Source: an uncultured Chlorobiaceae bacterium
GTDB lineage: Bacteria; Bacteroidota; Chlorobiia; Chlorobiales; Chlorobiaceae
Direction of reading: 5' to 3'
Length of the DNA stretch: 64,000 nt
NCBI GenBank assembly: GCA_903824045.1
Contig: CAIJVD010000028.1
Coordinates: forward strand, 57,167-121,166
Positions 19,844-31,070 of the stretch are shown piece after piece. The position numbers and the translations under genes are program-made. The stretch's first letter is position 1; every line of letters begins with the position of its first letter. The notes beneath the pieces are model-generated. The model ran no database searches. It saw only the letters and a list, made by a program, of their open reading frames with translations, and was not told the origin of the DNA.

Positions 19844-22800
19844 ATGCACGATAAAATCAGAATCGCCGCAGTTGTCGGGATGGAACAATGCAACCAGCGG
19901 GTATGGCGTGAGGTGACCGAAAAGATAGGCGCACATGCCGAATTGACCCAATGGACCGACCAGGATCTTGAGCACCAGAATCCGGAAGCGGCTGAAGCCA
20001 TCCGGAATGCTGACTGTGTTTTCACCACGCTGATTCAGTTCAAGGTACAGGCTGACTGGCTGCAGGAACAGCTCGACAAGTCGAAGGTTCAGGTGGTCTT
20101 CGCTTACGAGTCGATGCCTGAGGTGATGCAGATGACGAAGGTAGGCAGCTACGTGGTATCGGGTGACGGGGGCGGCATGCCGGATATTGTCAAGAAGGTA
20201 GCAAAGATGCTGGTGAAGGGACGTGACGAGGATGCCCTTTACGGATACATGAAACTGCTGAAGATCATGCGGACCATGCTGCCGCTGATCCCCAAAAAGG
20301 CAAAGGATTTCAAGAACTGGATGCAGGTTTACACCTACTGGATGCATCCAACTGCCGACAACCTCGCCTCGATGTTCAACTACATCATGGCCGAGTACTT
20401 TGAGGTCGCCATCAAGGTCGCAAAGGTGGAGGAGGTTCCCACCATGGGTTTCTACCATCCCGATGCGCCCGACTACCTTAAAGATCTCCACCACTACGAA
20501 AAATGGCTGCACAAGCGGGATAAAGGCTCTGCCTCCAGACGCAATATAGGAGTGCTCTTCTTCCGCAAGCACCTCCTGCAGGAGAAGGAGTATATCGACA
20601 ACACCATCCGCGCCATCGAAGCGAAGGGTCTCAACCCCCTGCCGGTGTTTGTGATGGGCGTTGAGGGTCACGTTGCCTCCAGAGAGTGGTTTACCCACGC
20701 AAATATCGACATGCTGGTCAACATGATGGGCTTCGGCTTTGTTGGCGGGCCGGCGGGCGCAACCACACCGGGAGCATCTTCGGCCGCTCGCGACGAGATT
20801 CTTGGCAAAATCAACGCACCCTACGTCGTCTCCCAGCCGCTCTTCATACAGGATTTCGCCTCATGGAAGTCGCAGGGCGTCGTGCCGTTGCAGTCGGCCA
20901 TGACCTACTCACTGCCCGAGATGGACGGCGCTGTCTGCCCGGTCGTGCTCGGTGCTATCAAGGAGGGTCGCCTGCAGACCGTGCCTGACCGCCTCGAACG
21001 ACTTTCAGGCCTTGCAAAGAAGTTCTCCGACCTGCGCCACACGCCAAACCGCGAGAAGAAGATCGCTTTCGTGGTCTACGACTATCCGCCGGGTATGGGC
21101 AAAAAGGCAAGTGCCGCCCTGCTCGATGTGCCGAAAAGCCTCTACAACTTCCTCCTCTCGCTGAGTGCCGACGGCTACAATGTCGGTGAACTGCCGGAAT
21201 CGGCGGAGGCACTGCTTGCCATGCTCGATCGCGCTACCGATTTTGAGATTCAGGCTCACGAGCAGGATTGCTTTGCGATCGACCGCGAGGTATACAACCG
21301 CATCACTACCGACCGCGAGCGCGAGCGCATCGAAGGCCGCTGGAGCGGATTCCCCGGCGATATCGCCCCCGTCGGCCCCGACAGGCTTTTTGTCGGCGGT
21401 ATCACCCTCGGAAACATCTTCATCGGCGTCCAGCCGCGCCTCGGCGTACAGGGCGACCCGATGCGACTGCTCTTCGACAAGGAGAACACGCCGCACCATC
21501 AGTATATCTCCTTCTACCGCTGGATCAGCCGCGAGTTCGGGGCAAACGCCCTTGTCCACGTCGGCATGCACGGCACGGCAGAGTGGATGCCCGGCCTCCA
21601 GCTTGGCGTTACCGGCGACTGCTGGTCGGACGCGCTGCTCGGCGAGGTTCCCCACTTCTACATCTACCCGGTCAACAACCCGAGCGAGGCGAACATTGCC
21701 AAACGCCGCGGCTACGCCACCATGATTTCGCACAACATCCCTCCGCTTGCACGTGCCGGGCTCTACAAGGAGCTCCCTGCATTCAAGGAGATGCTCAGCG
21801 ACTACCGCGAGCGCGGTCTGGAGAAGATTGTCGACGTCGAGACCGAAGAGATCATCATCCAGAAGGCGCAGCAGCTCAACCTGACCGATGACTGCCCCCG
21901 CGTGAAGGATGAGTCGTTCCAAAACTATATCAGCAGGCTCTACACCTACATGATGGAGCTTGAAGGCCGCCTGATATCCAACTCGCTGCACGTTTTCGGC
22001 GAAACCCCGAAACTCGATTCGCAGGTTACCACCATTACGGAGTACCTGAAGGTCCGCGGCAATGAGAAATCGCTCCCATCCATCATCCTGCAGGCCATCG
22101 GCGAAAGCCGTACCTACGGCGACTACGCTGCGCTTGCCACACGCGCCCGCCAGGGTGAACCGCTGGCACTGAAGATGCGTGAAACGGTGGATGAGCATAC
22201 CCGGACGTTTATCGATCAGACCGTGTTTGGGCAGAACGACCCGAAATCGGTGCTCGACTCGCTGACCGGCGGTGCCAGGATTACGCAGGAGATGGCCGAG
22301 GCAATCAACACTTCAATCCAGGAGGGTCTTGCCCTGAAGCGCGCATTGCAGGACAACGGCATCGAGATGAAGAACTTCCTTCGCGCACTGTCGGGAGAGT
22401 ACATCCCCTCGGGAGCCGGCGGCGACTTGGTGCGCGACGGCGCAGGCATTCTGCCGACCGGGCGCAACATCCACGCCATCGACCCCTGGCGCATTCCGTC
22501 GGAACTGGCCTTCAAGCGCGGCAAGCAGATTGCCGACTCCATTCTCAAGCGACACATCGAAGAGAACAACGGAGAGTACCCTGAGACTATCGCACAGGTG
22601 CTCTGGGGCCTCGATACCATCAAGAGCAAGGGTGAAGCCGTTGCGGTCATCATTCACCTCATGGGCGCCGAACCAGCCTACGACGCGCAGGGCAAAATCA
22701 GCCACTACCGTCTTGTGCCGCTCGAAAAGCTCGGCCGACCGAGAATCGACGTGCTGATCCAGATCAGCTCCATTTTCCGCGACACCTTTGGCGTACTGGT

Positions 22801-23647
22801 CGACCATCTCGACAAGCTGGTGAAGGATGCAGCGAAAGCATTCGAGCCGCACGAGATGAACCATATCAAAAAGCATGTTGACGCCGCACTGAAGGATGGC
22901 AAGGATTTCGAAAGCGCCACCTCCCGCCTCTTCACACAGGCCCCCGGAGCCTACGGATCGCAGGTCGAGGAGCTGGTTGAGGATTCGGCATGGGAGTCGG
23001 AAGAGGATCTCGACAACATGTTCGTCAAGCGCACCGGATTTGCCTACGGCGGAAACCGCTACGGCGACCAGCAGAGTGACATTCTCAACAACCTTCTCAG
23101 CACAGTAGACCGTGTCGTTCAGCAGGTAGACTCCGCCGAGTTCGGCATCTCCGATATCGACCGCTACTTCTCCTCATCGGGAGCCCTCCAGCTCTCCGCA
23201 CGCCGCCGCAACCCCAAGGGCGACAACGTGAAGCTCAACTATGTCGAGACCTTTACGGCCGACGTCAAGATTGATGATGCCGACAAGGCGCTGAAGGTCG
23301 AGTTCCGCACCAAGCTGCTCAATCCAAAGTGGTTCGAGACCATGCTCGACCAGGGGCATAGCGGAGCCGCGGAAATCAGCAACCGCTTCACCTACATGCT
23401 TGGATGGGACGCTGTCACCAAAGGCGTGGACGACTGGGTCTACAAAGAGGCCGCCGAAACCTATGCGATGGATCCGAAGATGCGTGACCGGCTGATGAAG
23501 ATCAACCCGAAAGCCTTCAAGAACATCGTCGGCCGCATGCTCGAAGCCAGCGGACGCGGCATGTGGAACGCAGATCCGGATATGATCGAAAAGCTCCAGG
23601 AAATCTACTCCGACCTCGAAGACCGCCTTGAGGGGATCGAAGTGTAG
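19844..23647 (+). CDS. bchS: Magnesium chelatase H-subunit paralog (BchH/BchS/BchT family)
   Basis: 1267 aa CobN/BchH family (HVGMHGTAEWMPGLQLG, YPVNNPSEANIAKRRGYATMISH). bchS label is from tandem position upstream of bchH-bchM-bchE, less certain than the family. Confidence 0.9.
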   Translation: MHDKIRIAAVVGMEQCNQRVWREVTEKIGAHAELTQWTDQDLEHQNPEAAEAIRNADCVFTTLIQFKVQADWLQEQLDKSKVQVVFAYESMPEVMQMTKVGSYVVSGDGGGMPDIVKKVAKMLVKGRDEDALYGYMKLLKIMRTMLPLIPKKAKDFKNWMQVYTYWMHPTADNLASMFNYIMAEYFEVAIKVAKVEEVPTMGFYHPDAPDYLKDLHHYEKWLHKRDKGSASRRNIGVLFFRKHLLQEKEYIDNTIRAIEAKGLNPLPVFVMGVEGHVASREWFTHANIDMLVNMMGFGFVGGPAGATTPGASSAARDEILGKINAPYVVSQPLFIQDFASWKSQGVVPLQSAMTYSLPEMDGAVCPVVLGAIKEGRLQTVPDRLERLSGLAKKFSDLRHTPNREKKIAFVVYDYPPGMGKKASAALLDVPKSLYNFLLSLSADGYNVGELPESAEALLAMLDRATDFEIQAHEQDCFAIDREVYNRITTDRERERIEGRWSGFPGDIAPVGPDRLFVGGITLGNIFIGVQPRLGVQGDPMRLLFDKENTPHHQYISFYRWISREFGANALVHVGMHGTAEWMPGLQLGVTGDCWSDALLGEVPHFYIYPVNNPSEANIAKRRGYATMISHNIPPLARAGLYKELPAFKEMLSDYRERGLEKIVDVETEEIIIQKAQQLNLTDDCPRVKDESFQNYISRLYTYMMELEGRLISNSLHVFGETPKLDSQVTTITEYLKVRGNEKSLPSIILQAIGESRTYGDYAALATRARQGEPLALKMRETVDEHTRTFIDQTVFGQNDPKSVLDSLTGGARITQEMAEAINTSIQEGLALKRALQDNGIEMKNFLRALSGEYIPSGAGGDLVRDGAGILPTGRNIHAIDPWRIPSELAFKRGKQIADSILKRHIEENNGEYPETIAQVLWGLDTIKSKGEAVAVIIHLMGAEPAYDAQGKISHYRLVPLEKLGRPRIDVLIQISSIFRDTFGVLVDHLDKLVKDAAKAFEPHEMNHIKKHVDAALKDGKDFESATSRLFTQAPGAYGSQVEELVEDSAWESEEDLDNMFVKRTGFAYGGNRYGDQQSDILNNLLSTVDRVVQQVDSAEFGISDIDRYFSSSGALQLSARRRNPKGDNVKLNYVETFTADVKIDDADKALKVEFRTKLLNPKWFETMLDQGHSGAAEISNRFTYMLGWDAVTKGVDDWVYKEAAETYAMDPKMRDRLMKINPKAFKNIVGRMLEASGRGMWNADPDMIEKLQEIYSDLEDRLEGIEV

Positions 23648-23676
23648 GGAGTTCCTCATGAGGATAGAACAAGTTT

Positions 23677-23718
23677 TGGCCGCTCATTTCACTTAAAATG
23701 AGCGGCCATCTCTTTTTT
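23677..23718 (+). terminator. Intrinsic terminator after bchS-like gene
   Basis: 13-bp perfect stem TGGCCGCTCATTT-cactta-AAATGAGCGGCCA then tctcttttttga. Confidence 0.88.
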
Positions 23719-23753
23719 GATCCTTCGATAAACACTGTTCACCTCCCAGATCG

Positions 23754-23855
23754 TGTCATTTCGTCCCGACTTGTCGGGAGAGAAATCCATTACCCGCTCA
23801 CCGCCCAATAATAATCCCGAAGCAAATCAGATCCCTCTCTGCGTTCGGGATGACA
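23754..23855. repeat. Degenerate inverted-repeat intergenic element (TGTCATTYCG...CGGGATGACA type)
   Basis: Left TGTCATTTCGTCCCGACTTGTCGGGAG, right CTCTCTGCGTTCGGGATGACA; imperfect inverted ends. Confidence 0.5.
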
Positions 23856-24008
23856 ATCAAAATCTCCTCAGCTGCTGCCAACAGTTCACGCCTCCGGCAG
23901 TTCCCCCCGCCACAGTCCGCCTTCTTTTCAATTCAAAATCCGGAATTCAAAATCCACAATTTTCTTTATTACTGAACCGTTTGATATATTTCGGCTAAAG
24001 ATTTATTG

Positions 24009-24434
24009 ATGACTATCAGAGCGCACAACATAGTCCGCACTTTCTGGCGTAGTATCGAGATTCTCATCTTCTTTGGGATCTCCGTTGTCGGCTTTAACAT
24101 CCTGTTCAGGACGACATCATTCAACGCCAAAACGAAAGATCGCTCCTTCTCCGGCGGCCACGCCCTTGGAGCAGGTCTCGCTGGCCATTATCGCTCCCTC
24201 CCCCTGCATGATGGATCCCCGAATACAAAGGCGCTCGCCCCGCTCTCCTCAGAGAAAAAGGTTCTCCGGGCGACTCGAAACACTACCGACGCCGCACGCT
24301 TTCACCTGCTCTCTGTCATCGAAAAGCATCTCGCCAAAGCCGACCCCGGCCTGAGCAAAGAGCGATCTCTTTTTCTATCCCCCCTCGACCAGCCTCACAA
24401 CCTCATTCAGCAGAATCGCACACTCCTGATCTGA
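24009..24434 (+). CDS. Hypothetical small protein between the two chelatase H genes (doubtful ORF)
   Basis: [37 protein letters not shown]...; one possible TM helix, no recognisable family. Confidence 0.3.
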   Translation: MTIRAHNIVRTFWRSIEILIFFGISVVGFNILFRTTSFNAKTKDRSFSGGHALGAGLAGHYRSLPLHDGSPNTKALAPLSSEKKVLRATRNTTDAARFHLLSVIEKHLAKADPGLSKERSLFLSPLDQPHNLIQQNRTLLI

Positions 24435-24567
24435 TAGCAGCCCGTCCATTCGGATTGTTCACCCTGGCACCGAAGCACGCAAAGAGCAACACTCTTGTTG
24501 CATCGAGCATTTGTTCCACAGGATATTAACGGGCGACGTCACCTTTACTACAGAAAGGCTGCAACGA

Positions 24568-27500
24568 ATGCATTTTGTATTTCTTACCATGGAGGCCACC
24601 AACAACAGCACCTTGAAGGCTGCTGCTGGCGAGCTTAACAGAAAGTTCAATCTCGGGCTGGAGGTTTCGGTCTTCAGCCTCGGACTTCATAACAGCAAAA
24701 AACTCTGGGAAACGCTGGAGAGTACCCTGCCGCAGGCTGATTTTGTTTTCGGCTCAATGCTCTTCAGCGAAGATATCGTACGCCCTCTTGAGAAGCTGCT
24801 GGAGAATCTCGCCTGCCCGGTCTGCATGATCACCAGCAATCCTGCGCTGATCTCGCTTACCCGTCTCGGCCGGTTTTCACTCCGCAAACCCAAACAGGAA
24901 GAGGTCGGAGAGCCTGGCATTTTCAAGCAGTGGGCCTCCAAACTGATGCCCAAGCACAAGCATGGAGAGAGCCAGCGCCAGCTTGCGCTGGTTCGCAATG
25001 TCAGCAAGCTGATGAAGCATCTGCCGGGCCGTGCAAGGGACATCCACACCTTTATCTCAGCCCACCAGTTCTGGCTCAACGGCTCGCAGGACAATCTTGA
25101 ACGCTTCCTCTCCCTGATCGCCGACCGGTACATGCCTGAGTGGAAGGGAAAGCTTCCACAAGAGGACCCTGTATTCTATCCCGATTCCGCGATCTGTCAC
25201 CCGGATGCACCCGAACCGTTCTTCTCCGCTGCAAAATTCACAGAGTGGGAGAAAAAAGAGCAACCCTTGCTCAACAAAGGGCCGGTGGCGATCCTTGCCA
25301 TGCGCTCGACGATATTGAGCAAAAATATGGATCACCTCAATGCGCTGGTCCGTTCCTTCGAGTCAAAAGGGATCAAAAGCTGCATTGCCTACAGCGGCGG
25401 CCTGGATTTCCGTCCGGCTCTCGAGCAGTTCTTCAGCCCTGAAACGCCTGGCTCATTCAAGCCCGCGCTCCTCGTCAATGCAACCGGATTCTCGCTTGTC
25501 GGAGGCCCGGCGGAGAACAAGTCGGCTGACGCTGTCGAAATCCTGAAAAAACTCGACACACCCTGTTTCAACCTTATCCCTCTCTCGTTTCAGCCGATCG
25601 AGCAGTGGCGTGAAAGCCCCCTCGGCCTCACCCCGCTCCAGACCGCCCTGAGCGTGGCCGTGACAGAGCTTGACGGCACCGTTGAGCCCCAGGTCTACGC
25701 CGGCACCGAAACAGGAAGCGAGCGCTCTGTGCCGCTCGAAGAGGAGGTGCGCACAATCTCGGCAAGAGTGGAGCGATTCCTTCGCCTTCAACAGAGAGCG
25801 ACCGCCGACAGGAAAATCGCTATTGTACTTTTCAACTTTCCGCCAAATCTCGGCAATGCCGGCACCGCGGCCTATCTCAACGTCTTTGAGAGCCTTCACC
25901 GCCTTCTGCTTGAAATGAAAACAGCCGGATACCAGCTCGAGGTGCCCGAGAACGCAGAAGCGCTTAAAGACCGGCTGCTCGAAGGCAACCGCCTTGTCTA
26001 TGGAACCGACGGCAATGTTGAGGGCCATCTCTCTGTGGAGGAGTACCGGCGCTTCTTCCCTGCCTATGAAGGAATCGAGCCGTTCTGGGGGGATGCCCCC
26101 GGTGAAATCCTCAACGACAGGAAGCGTTTTCATATTCTCGGCTGCTCTCTCGGCAACGTCTTTATTGGCCAGCAACCGAGCTTCGGCTACGAACGTGACC
26201 CGATGCGCCTGCTCATGGCCAAGGATGCGGCGCCGAACCATGCCTTCGCAGCGTTCTACTCCTGGATGGAACACAGCTTCCAGGCTGACGCACTGCTCCA
26301 CTTCGGCACACATGGCGCTCTCGAGTTCATGCCCGGCAAGCAGGTTGGGCTCTCGGCCTCATGCTGGCCGAAAAAACTTATCGGCAGTCTGCCGAACTTT
26401 TACTGCTACTGTGTCAACAATCCGAGCGAAGGCGCCATTGCCAAACGACGGGGCTTTGCGACGCTGGTGAGCTACCTGGCGCCCCCTCTTGAACATGCAG
26501 GGCTCTACAAGGGGCTGAGGAAGCTGAAGGATCTTGTGTCGGCCTTCAGAAACTCTCCCTCGGACGAGCTGCTCGAAGAGATTAAAGCGCTTGCTGTGGG
26601 CCTCGAACTCGACCCTGGAGCTGGAGATACCCCCACGGGAGAGTACCTGACCAGGCTCCAGAGCGAGCTCTACCTCATTGAGGAGCGCATGATACCGCTC
26701 GGCCTGCACATCATGGGCGAAGCTCCCTCGCCGGAGAGCCTCGGCGATCACCTTGCGCTCCTTTGCCAGCACAGCCGACCTGAACTCGACGGGGCCTCAC
26801 TGCCTGAGCTGATTGCGCGCCACATGCACTACGACTACCTGAAGCTGCTCGATCTCATGGAGCGTGACCCCGAAGCCCAACTCCAGTGGCAGAGGGTTAC
26901 GGCGATCTCGCGTGAGGCTGTCAAACGCTTCACCGGCCATATTGCGCCCCCAAAGGGCAGCACACTCTCCATCTCACGACTGCTGGAAGGGACTCTTGGC
27001 GTGAGGATAAAGGAGGCTGACGACTATCTGCGCAGAGAGGCTACAATAAAGCCTGGAGAGCTGGGCGATCTTTGGCGCTTCCTGAACAGGGTGCTCATCA
27101 ATCTTGCCGAGAACCCGGAGCTGAAGGCTGTGCTGCACGCACTCGACGGAAAATATACCCCTCCATCCCCCGGCAATGACCTGGTACGCAATCCGGAGAT
27201 TGTGCCAACGGGCAGAAACATTCACAGCCTCGACCCCTACACCATCCCCTCCGCCTTTGCCCAGGAGGCCGGTAAACGTACTGCCGAAGAGCTGCTCCTG
27301 CAGTACCGCAAAGAGAGCGGCACACTTCCTGAATCAATCGCCCTTGTGCTCTGGGGCACCGACAACCTGAAAAGCGACGGAGAGGGGGTTGCCCAGGCTC
27401 TCTGGCTTTTGGGCGCACGGGTCAAGACCGATGAGCTGGGCAAGATCGGTGATGTGGAGCTGATCCCCCTCGTGGAGCTGCACCGCCCCCGCATCGACAT

Positions 27501-28398
27501 CGTCATGACCATCAGCGGCATCTTCCGAGATCTGCTCACCCTGCAGGTACGCCTTCTCGACAAGGCGGCCCGACTGGCAGCGGCGGCCGACGAACCTCTT
27601 GAAATGAACTTTGTGCACAAGCACGTACTTGAAGAGATGCAGGAGAGAAACTGCAGCTTCGAGGAGGCCTCGAACAGGGTATACTCGAACGCACCGGGCA
27701 GCTACGGAGCAAACGTCAACCACCTGGTCGAAAGCAGCACCTGGGAAGAGGAGAGCCAGCTTGCCGAGGCTTTTGTCAGCCGAAAGAGCTTTGCCGTAAC
27801 CCCTGAGGGAAACTGGGAGGAGTGCCCGGACGCCCTGCGCTCGGCACTGCAGCATGTCACCCTCGCCTTCCAGAATATCGACAGCTACGAGATCGGCATT
27901 TCTGATATTGATCATTATTATGAGTATCTTGGCGGGGTTTCCAAAACCGTCGAGCACCTGAGCAAGAGGAAACCGAAGGTGATGGTCGGCGACATCGACA
28001 CCACCGGAAAAAAGCAGCGAATCTGCTCGCTTGAAAAGATGGTCTCTCTCGAGGCCCGCACAAAGCTGCTCAATCCGAAATGGTATGAATCGATGCTTGA
28101 GCACGGCTACGAGGGGGTTCGGGAGATCGAATCCCATCTGAGCAATACCTATGGATGGAGCGCAACAGCCTCAGCGGTGAGCAACCTGACCTATTCGGAG
28201 TTCAGCACCACATTCCTGCAGGATCGCGAGATGCTCGAAAGGCTTTCAGCTCTCAACCCCCATGCGACAATCTCCATGACACGGAGACTTCTCGAGGCGC
28301 ATTCAAGGGGCTTTTGGGAAGCGGAGGAAGGCACCATCGAGGAGTTGCAGGAGCTCTACCAGGATCTTGAAACAAGAATAGAAGGGGCTCACGAGTGA
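24568..28398 (+). CDS. bchH: Magnesium chelatase subunit H
   Basis: 1276 aa from [56 protein letters not shown]; directly upstream of bchM. Confidence 0.92.
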   Translation: MHFVFLTMEATNNSTLKAAAGELNRKFNLGLEVSVFSLGLHNSKKLWETLESTLPQADFVFGSMLFSEDIVRPLEKLLENLACPVCMITSNPALISLTRLGRFSLRKPKQEEVGEPGIFKQWASKLMPKHKHGESQRQLALVRNVSKLMKHLPGRARDIHTFISAHQFWLNGSQDNLERFLSLIADRYMPEWKGKLPQEDPVFYPDSAICHPDAPEPFFSAAKFTEWEKKEQPLLNKGPVAILAMRSTILSKNMDHLNALVRSFESKGIKSCIAYSGGLDFRPALEQFFSPETPGSFKPALLVNATGFSLVGGPAENKSADAVEILKKLDTPCFNLIPLSFQPIEQWRESPLGLTPLQTALSVAVTELDGTVEPQVYAGTETGSERSVPLEEEVRTISARVERFLRLQQRATADRKIAIVLFNFPPNLGNAGTAAYLNVFESLHRLLLEMKTAGYQLEVPENAEALKDRLLEGNRLVYGTDGNVEGHLSVEEYRRFFPAYEGIEPFWGDAPGEILNDRKRFHILGCSLGNVFIGQQPSFGYERDPMRLLMAKDAAPNHAFAAFYSWMEHSFQADALLHFGTHGALEFMPGKQVGLSASCWPKKLIGSLPNFYCYCVNNPSEGAIAKRRGFATLVSYLAPPLEHAGLYKGLRKLKDLVSAFRNSPSDELLEEIKALAVGLELDPGAGDTPTGEYLTRLQSELYLIEERMIPLGLHIMGEAPSPESLGDHLALLCQHSRPELDGASLPELIARHMHYDYLKLLDLMERDPEAQLQWQRVTAISREAVKRFTGHIAPPKGSTLSISRLLEGTLGVRIKEADDYLRREATIKPGELGDLWRFLNRVLINLAENPELKAVLHALDGKYTPPSPGNDLVRNPEIVPTGRNIHSLDPYTIPSAFAQEAGKRTAEELLLQYRKESGTLPESIALVLWGTDNLKSDGEGVAQALWLLGARVKTDELGKIGDVELIPLVELHRPRIDIVMTISGIFRDLLTLQVRLLDKAARLAAAADEPLEMNFVHKHVLEEMQERNCSFEEASNRVYSNAPGSYGANVNHLVESSTWEEESQLAEAFVSRKSFAVTPEGNWEECPDALRSALQHVTLAFQNIDSYEIGISDIDHYYEYLGGVSKTVEHLSKRKPKVMVGDIDTTGKKQRICSLEKMVSLEARTKLLNPKWYESMLEHGYEGVREIESHLSNTYGWSATASAVSNLTYSEFSTTFLQDREMLERLSALNPHATISMTRRLLEAHSRGFWEAEEGTIEELQELYQDLETRIEGAHE

Positions 28399-28449
28399 GC
28401 AGCAGCACAGTTTACAACCGAATCAATTACAAAACATAACACCCACACC

Positions 28450-29148
28450 ATGAGCAGTACCTCTTTCAATGCTGAAGAACACAAGAAAATGCTCCGTTCG
28501 TACTTCAACGGCCAGGGTTTTCAGCGATGGGCGTCGATATACGGGGACGACAAGCTGTCGTCGGTACGAAACACTGTGCGTCAGGGCCATGCCCTCATGA
28601 TGGACAAGGCATTCGACTGGCTTCAGCAGCTTGGTCTCCCGAAAGGAGCGACCGTACTTGACGCCGGCTGCGGAACCGGGCTTTTCAGCATCCGGCTTGC
28701 AAAAGAGGGTTACAAGGTGAAAGCTGTCGATATTGCATCGCAGATGGTCGACAAGGCCAAAGCCGAATCTATCCGACAGGGTGTCCAGAAGAACATCGAA
28801 TTCGAGGTCAATACGATTGAATCGGTCAGCGGCTCTTACGACGCCGTGGTCTGCTTCGATGTGCTGATCCACTACCCCGCCGAAGGCTTTGCCGAAGCGT
28901 TCCGCAACTTGAGCAGTCTCACTCCCGGCTCGGTCATTTTCACCTACGCGCCCTACAACAACATTCTTGCCTTCCAGCACTGGATTGGAGGCTACTTCCC
29001 GAAAAAAGAGCGACGCACAACCATTCAGATGATCAAGGATGAGGAGATGAAGCGCGCTATGGGCGAGGCAGGAATGGAGGTGAAAAGCAGAGAGAAAATC
29101 AGTCTTGGATTTTACCATACAATGCTCATGAACGCCTCTCACCGTTGA
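28450..29148 (+). CDS. bchM: Magnesium-protoporphyrin IX O-methyltransferase
   Basis: 232 aa SAM methyltransferase [28 protein letters not shown]; context bchH-bchM-bchE. Confidence 0.93.
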   Translation: MSSTSFNAEEHKKMLRSYFNGQGFQRWASIYGDDKLSSVRNTVRQGHALMMDKAFDWLQQLGLPKGATVLDAGCGTGLFSIRLAKEGYKVKAVDIASQMVDKAKAESIRQGVQKNIEFEVNTIESVSGSYDAVVCFDVLIHYPAEGFAEAFRNLSSLTPGSVIFTYAPYNNILAFQHWIGGYFPKKERRTTIQMIKDEEMKRAMGEAGMEVKSREKISLGFYHTMLMNASHR

Positions 29149-29293
29149 GGTCCGGGGATGAAAAGCGTTAAAGAATCTCGCGATAAAATTGTAGTTTAAT
29201 GGTTCGGGGATTTTGTGGCGGATGAGTCGGGATACCGATGATTGAAGTTGCAATCCCTATTTTGTAATAAACATATCTGGAGGATGGATTCCG

Positions 29294-30934
29294 ATGAAAA
29301 TACTGATGGTTCAGCCAAATTATCACTCAGGTGGTGCTGAAATTGCCGGTAACTGGACGCCGAGCTGGGTTGCCTATATCGGTGGCGCCCTGAAACAGGC
29401 AGGCTTCGATCAGGTGCGATTTGTCGATGCGATGGCCGACAACCTTGAGGACGAACAGATCGAGGAGGTCATCAGAAAAAACAAGCCTGACATTGTGATG
29501 GCAACCAATATTACCCCGTCCATCTTCAAGGCCCAGGATATCATGAAGATCGCCAAAAAGGTCGATCCCAAGATCCGGACCCTCATGGGAGGCATCCACT
29601 CTACCTTCATGTACCCACAGGTGCTGAGCGAAGCCCCTGAAACCGACTATGTCGTCCGCGGTGAAGGCGAAGAGGTAACGGTCAATCTCGTCAAGTCCAT
29701 TGCGGCCGGTACCGACAAAGAGGATCGCGCCAACATTACCGGCATCGCCTATATTGACGATGACGGAAAGGTCTTTGCAACTCCTGCTCACCCCGTTATC
29801 GAGGACCTCGACACCCTCTCTCCCGACTGGAGCCTCTACGACTGGGACAAATACATCTATACCCCTCTTAACTGCCGTCTTGCCGTCCCGAACTTTGCAA
29901 GAGGTTGCCCCTTTACCTGTACCTTCTGCTCGCAGTGGCAGTTCTGGCGCCGTTACCGCGCTCGCAGCCCGAAGAATTTTGTCGATGAGATCGAAATTCT
30001 TGTCAAAAAGTACAATGTTGGATTCTTTATCCTTGCCGATGAAGAGCCAACGATCAACAAGCAGAAGTTCGTTTCGCTCTGTCAGGAGCTTATCGACCGC
30101 AAGCTTGACGTCACCTGGGGCATCAACACCCGCGTGACCGATATCATGCGCGATGCCGACCTTCTTCCGTTCTTCCGCAAGGCCGGTCTGGTGCACGTCT
30201 CTCTGGGTACCGAAGCTGCAAGCCAGATGAACCTGAACCGGTTCCGCAAGGAGACCACCATCGAAGAGAACAAGCTTGCCATCAAGCTGCTCCAGAAAAA
30301 CGGCATCGTGGCTGAAGCCCAGTTCGTCATGGGACTTGAGCATGAAACAAAAGAGACCATTGAGGAGACCTACCAGCTCTGCAAGGACTGGGATCCCGAC
30401 ATGGCCAACTGGACCATCTACACCCCATGGCCTTTCTCCGACCTCTTCAAGGAGCTCGGCGACAGGGTAGAGGTGCGTGACTACTCCAAGTACAACTTTG
30501 TTTCGCCGATCATCAAGCCGGACAACATGGAGCGTGAGGATGTGCTCAAAGGCGTGCTGAAATCTTACGCACGATTCTATGCGCGCAAGACCTTCTTCAG
30601 CTACCCGTGGATCAAGGATCCCTATGTGCGCAAGTACATGCTCGGGTGCCTCAAGGCGTTTGCCCAGACAACCATTACCAAGCGATTCTACGACATCGAC
30701 CGCGTCAAGACCAAGAATAACAAGATTGAGATTGATCTCGGTTTCGACAAATCCAGAATCCTGACCCAGGCAGAGGTCAAGAACCTCAAGGAGCTCCGCC
30801 CGGAGATGGTTGCCGACATGAGCTTCGGCCTGAAGGAAGCCGGATACCAACGCGAGCACGACGAGCACAACTGGGGTGAGTTCGACGAGACCACCATCAA
30901 GGACCGGACATCCGATACCATCCGGAACTGCTGA
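29294..30934 (+). CDS. bchE: Mg-protoporphyrin IX monomethyl ester oxidative cyclase, anaerobic (B12-binding radical SAM)
   Basis: 546 aa; N-terminal B12-binding-like domain; radical SAM motif ARGCPFTCTFCSQWQFWRRYR. Confidence 0.95.
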   Translation: MKILMVQPNYHSGGAEIAGNWTPSWVAYIGGALKQAGFDQVRFVDAMADNLEDEQIEEVIRKNKPDIVMATNITPSIFKAQDIMKIAKKVDPKIRTLMGGIHSTFMYPQVLSEAPETDYVVRGEGEEVTVNLVKSIAAGTDKEDRANITGIAYIDDDGKVFATPAHPVIEDLDTLSPDWSLYDWDKYIYTPLNCRLAVPNFARGCPFTCTFCSQWQFWRRYRARSPKNFVDEIEILVKKYNVGFFILADEEPTINKQKFVSLCQELIDRKLDVTWGINTRVTDIMRDADLLPFFRKAGLVHVSLGTEAASQMNLNRFRKETTIEENKLAIKLLQKNGIVAEAQFVMGLEHETKETIEETYQLCKDWDPDMANWTIYTPWPFSDLFKELGDRVEVRDYSKYNFVSPIIKPDNMEREDVLKGVLKSYARFYARKTFFSYPWIKDPYVRKYMLGCLKAFAQTTITKRFYDIDRVKTKNNKIEIDLGFDKSRILTQAEVKNLKELRPEMVADMSFGLKEAGYQREHDEHNWGEFDETTIKDRTSDTIRNC

Positions 30935-30969
30935 TCGGTCGATCACTTTTCCAATCGTCCAGACAACAG

Positions 30970-31000
30970 AAAAACCCTCCGCTACCGGGGGGTTTTTCTT
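30970..31000 (+). terminator. Intrinsic terminator after bchE
   Basis: gaaaaaCCCTCC-gctac-CGGGGGGtttttc. Confidence 0.75.
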
Positions 31001-31013
31001 GTTTCTGAGAATC

Positions 31014-31065
31014 TGGGGTCAGGTCTTGTATTTTGACTTTTGTCAAAATACAAGACCTGACCCCA
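31014..31065. repeat. Perfect 24-bp inverted repeat with TTTT loop, GGGGTCAGGTC family (REP/RAYT-like)
   Basis: TGGGGTCAGGTCTTGTATTTTGAC-TTTT-GTCAAAATACAAGACCTGACCCCA. Confidence 0.95.
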
Positions 31066-31070
31066 ATCGC

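Noticed and set aside
21005-22198. 397-aa minus-strand ORF inside the chelatase H gene
   Set aside because: Antisense shadow ORF in a GC-rich gene; no independent evidence.
29327-30946. 539-aa minus-strand ORF opposite bchE
   Set aside because: Fully antisense to a recognisable radical-SAM gene. No recognisable domain.
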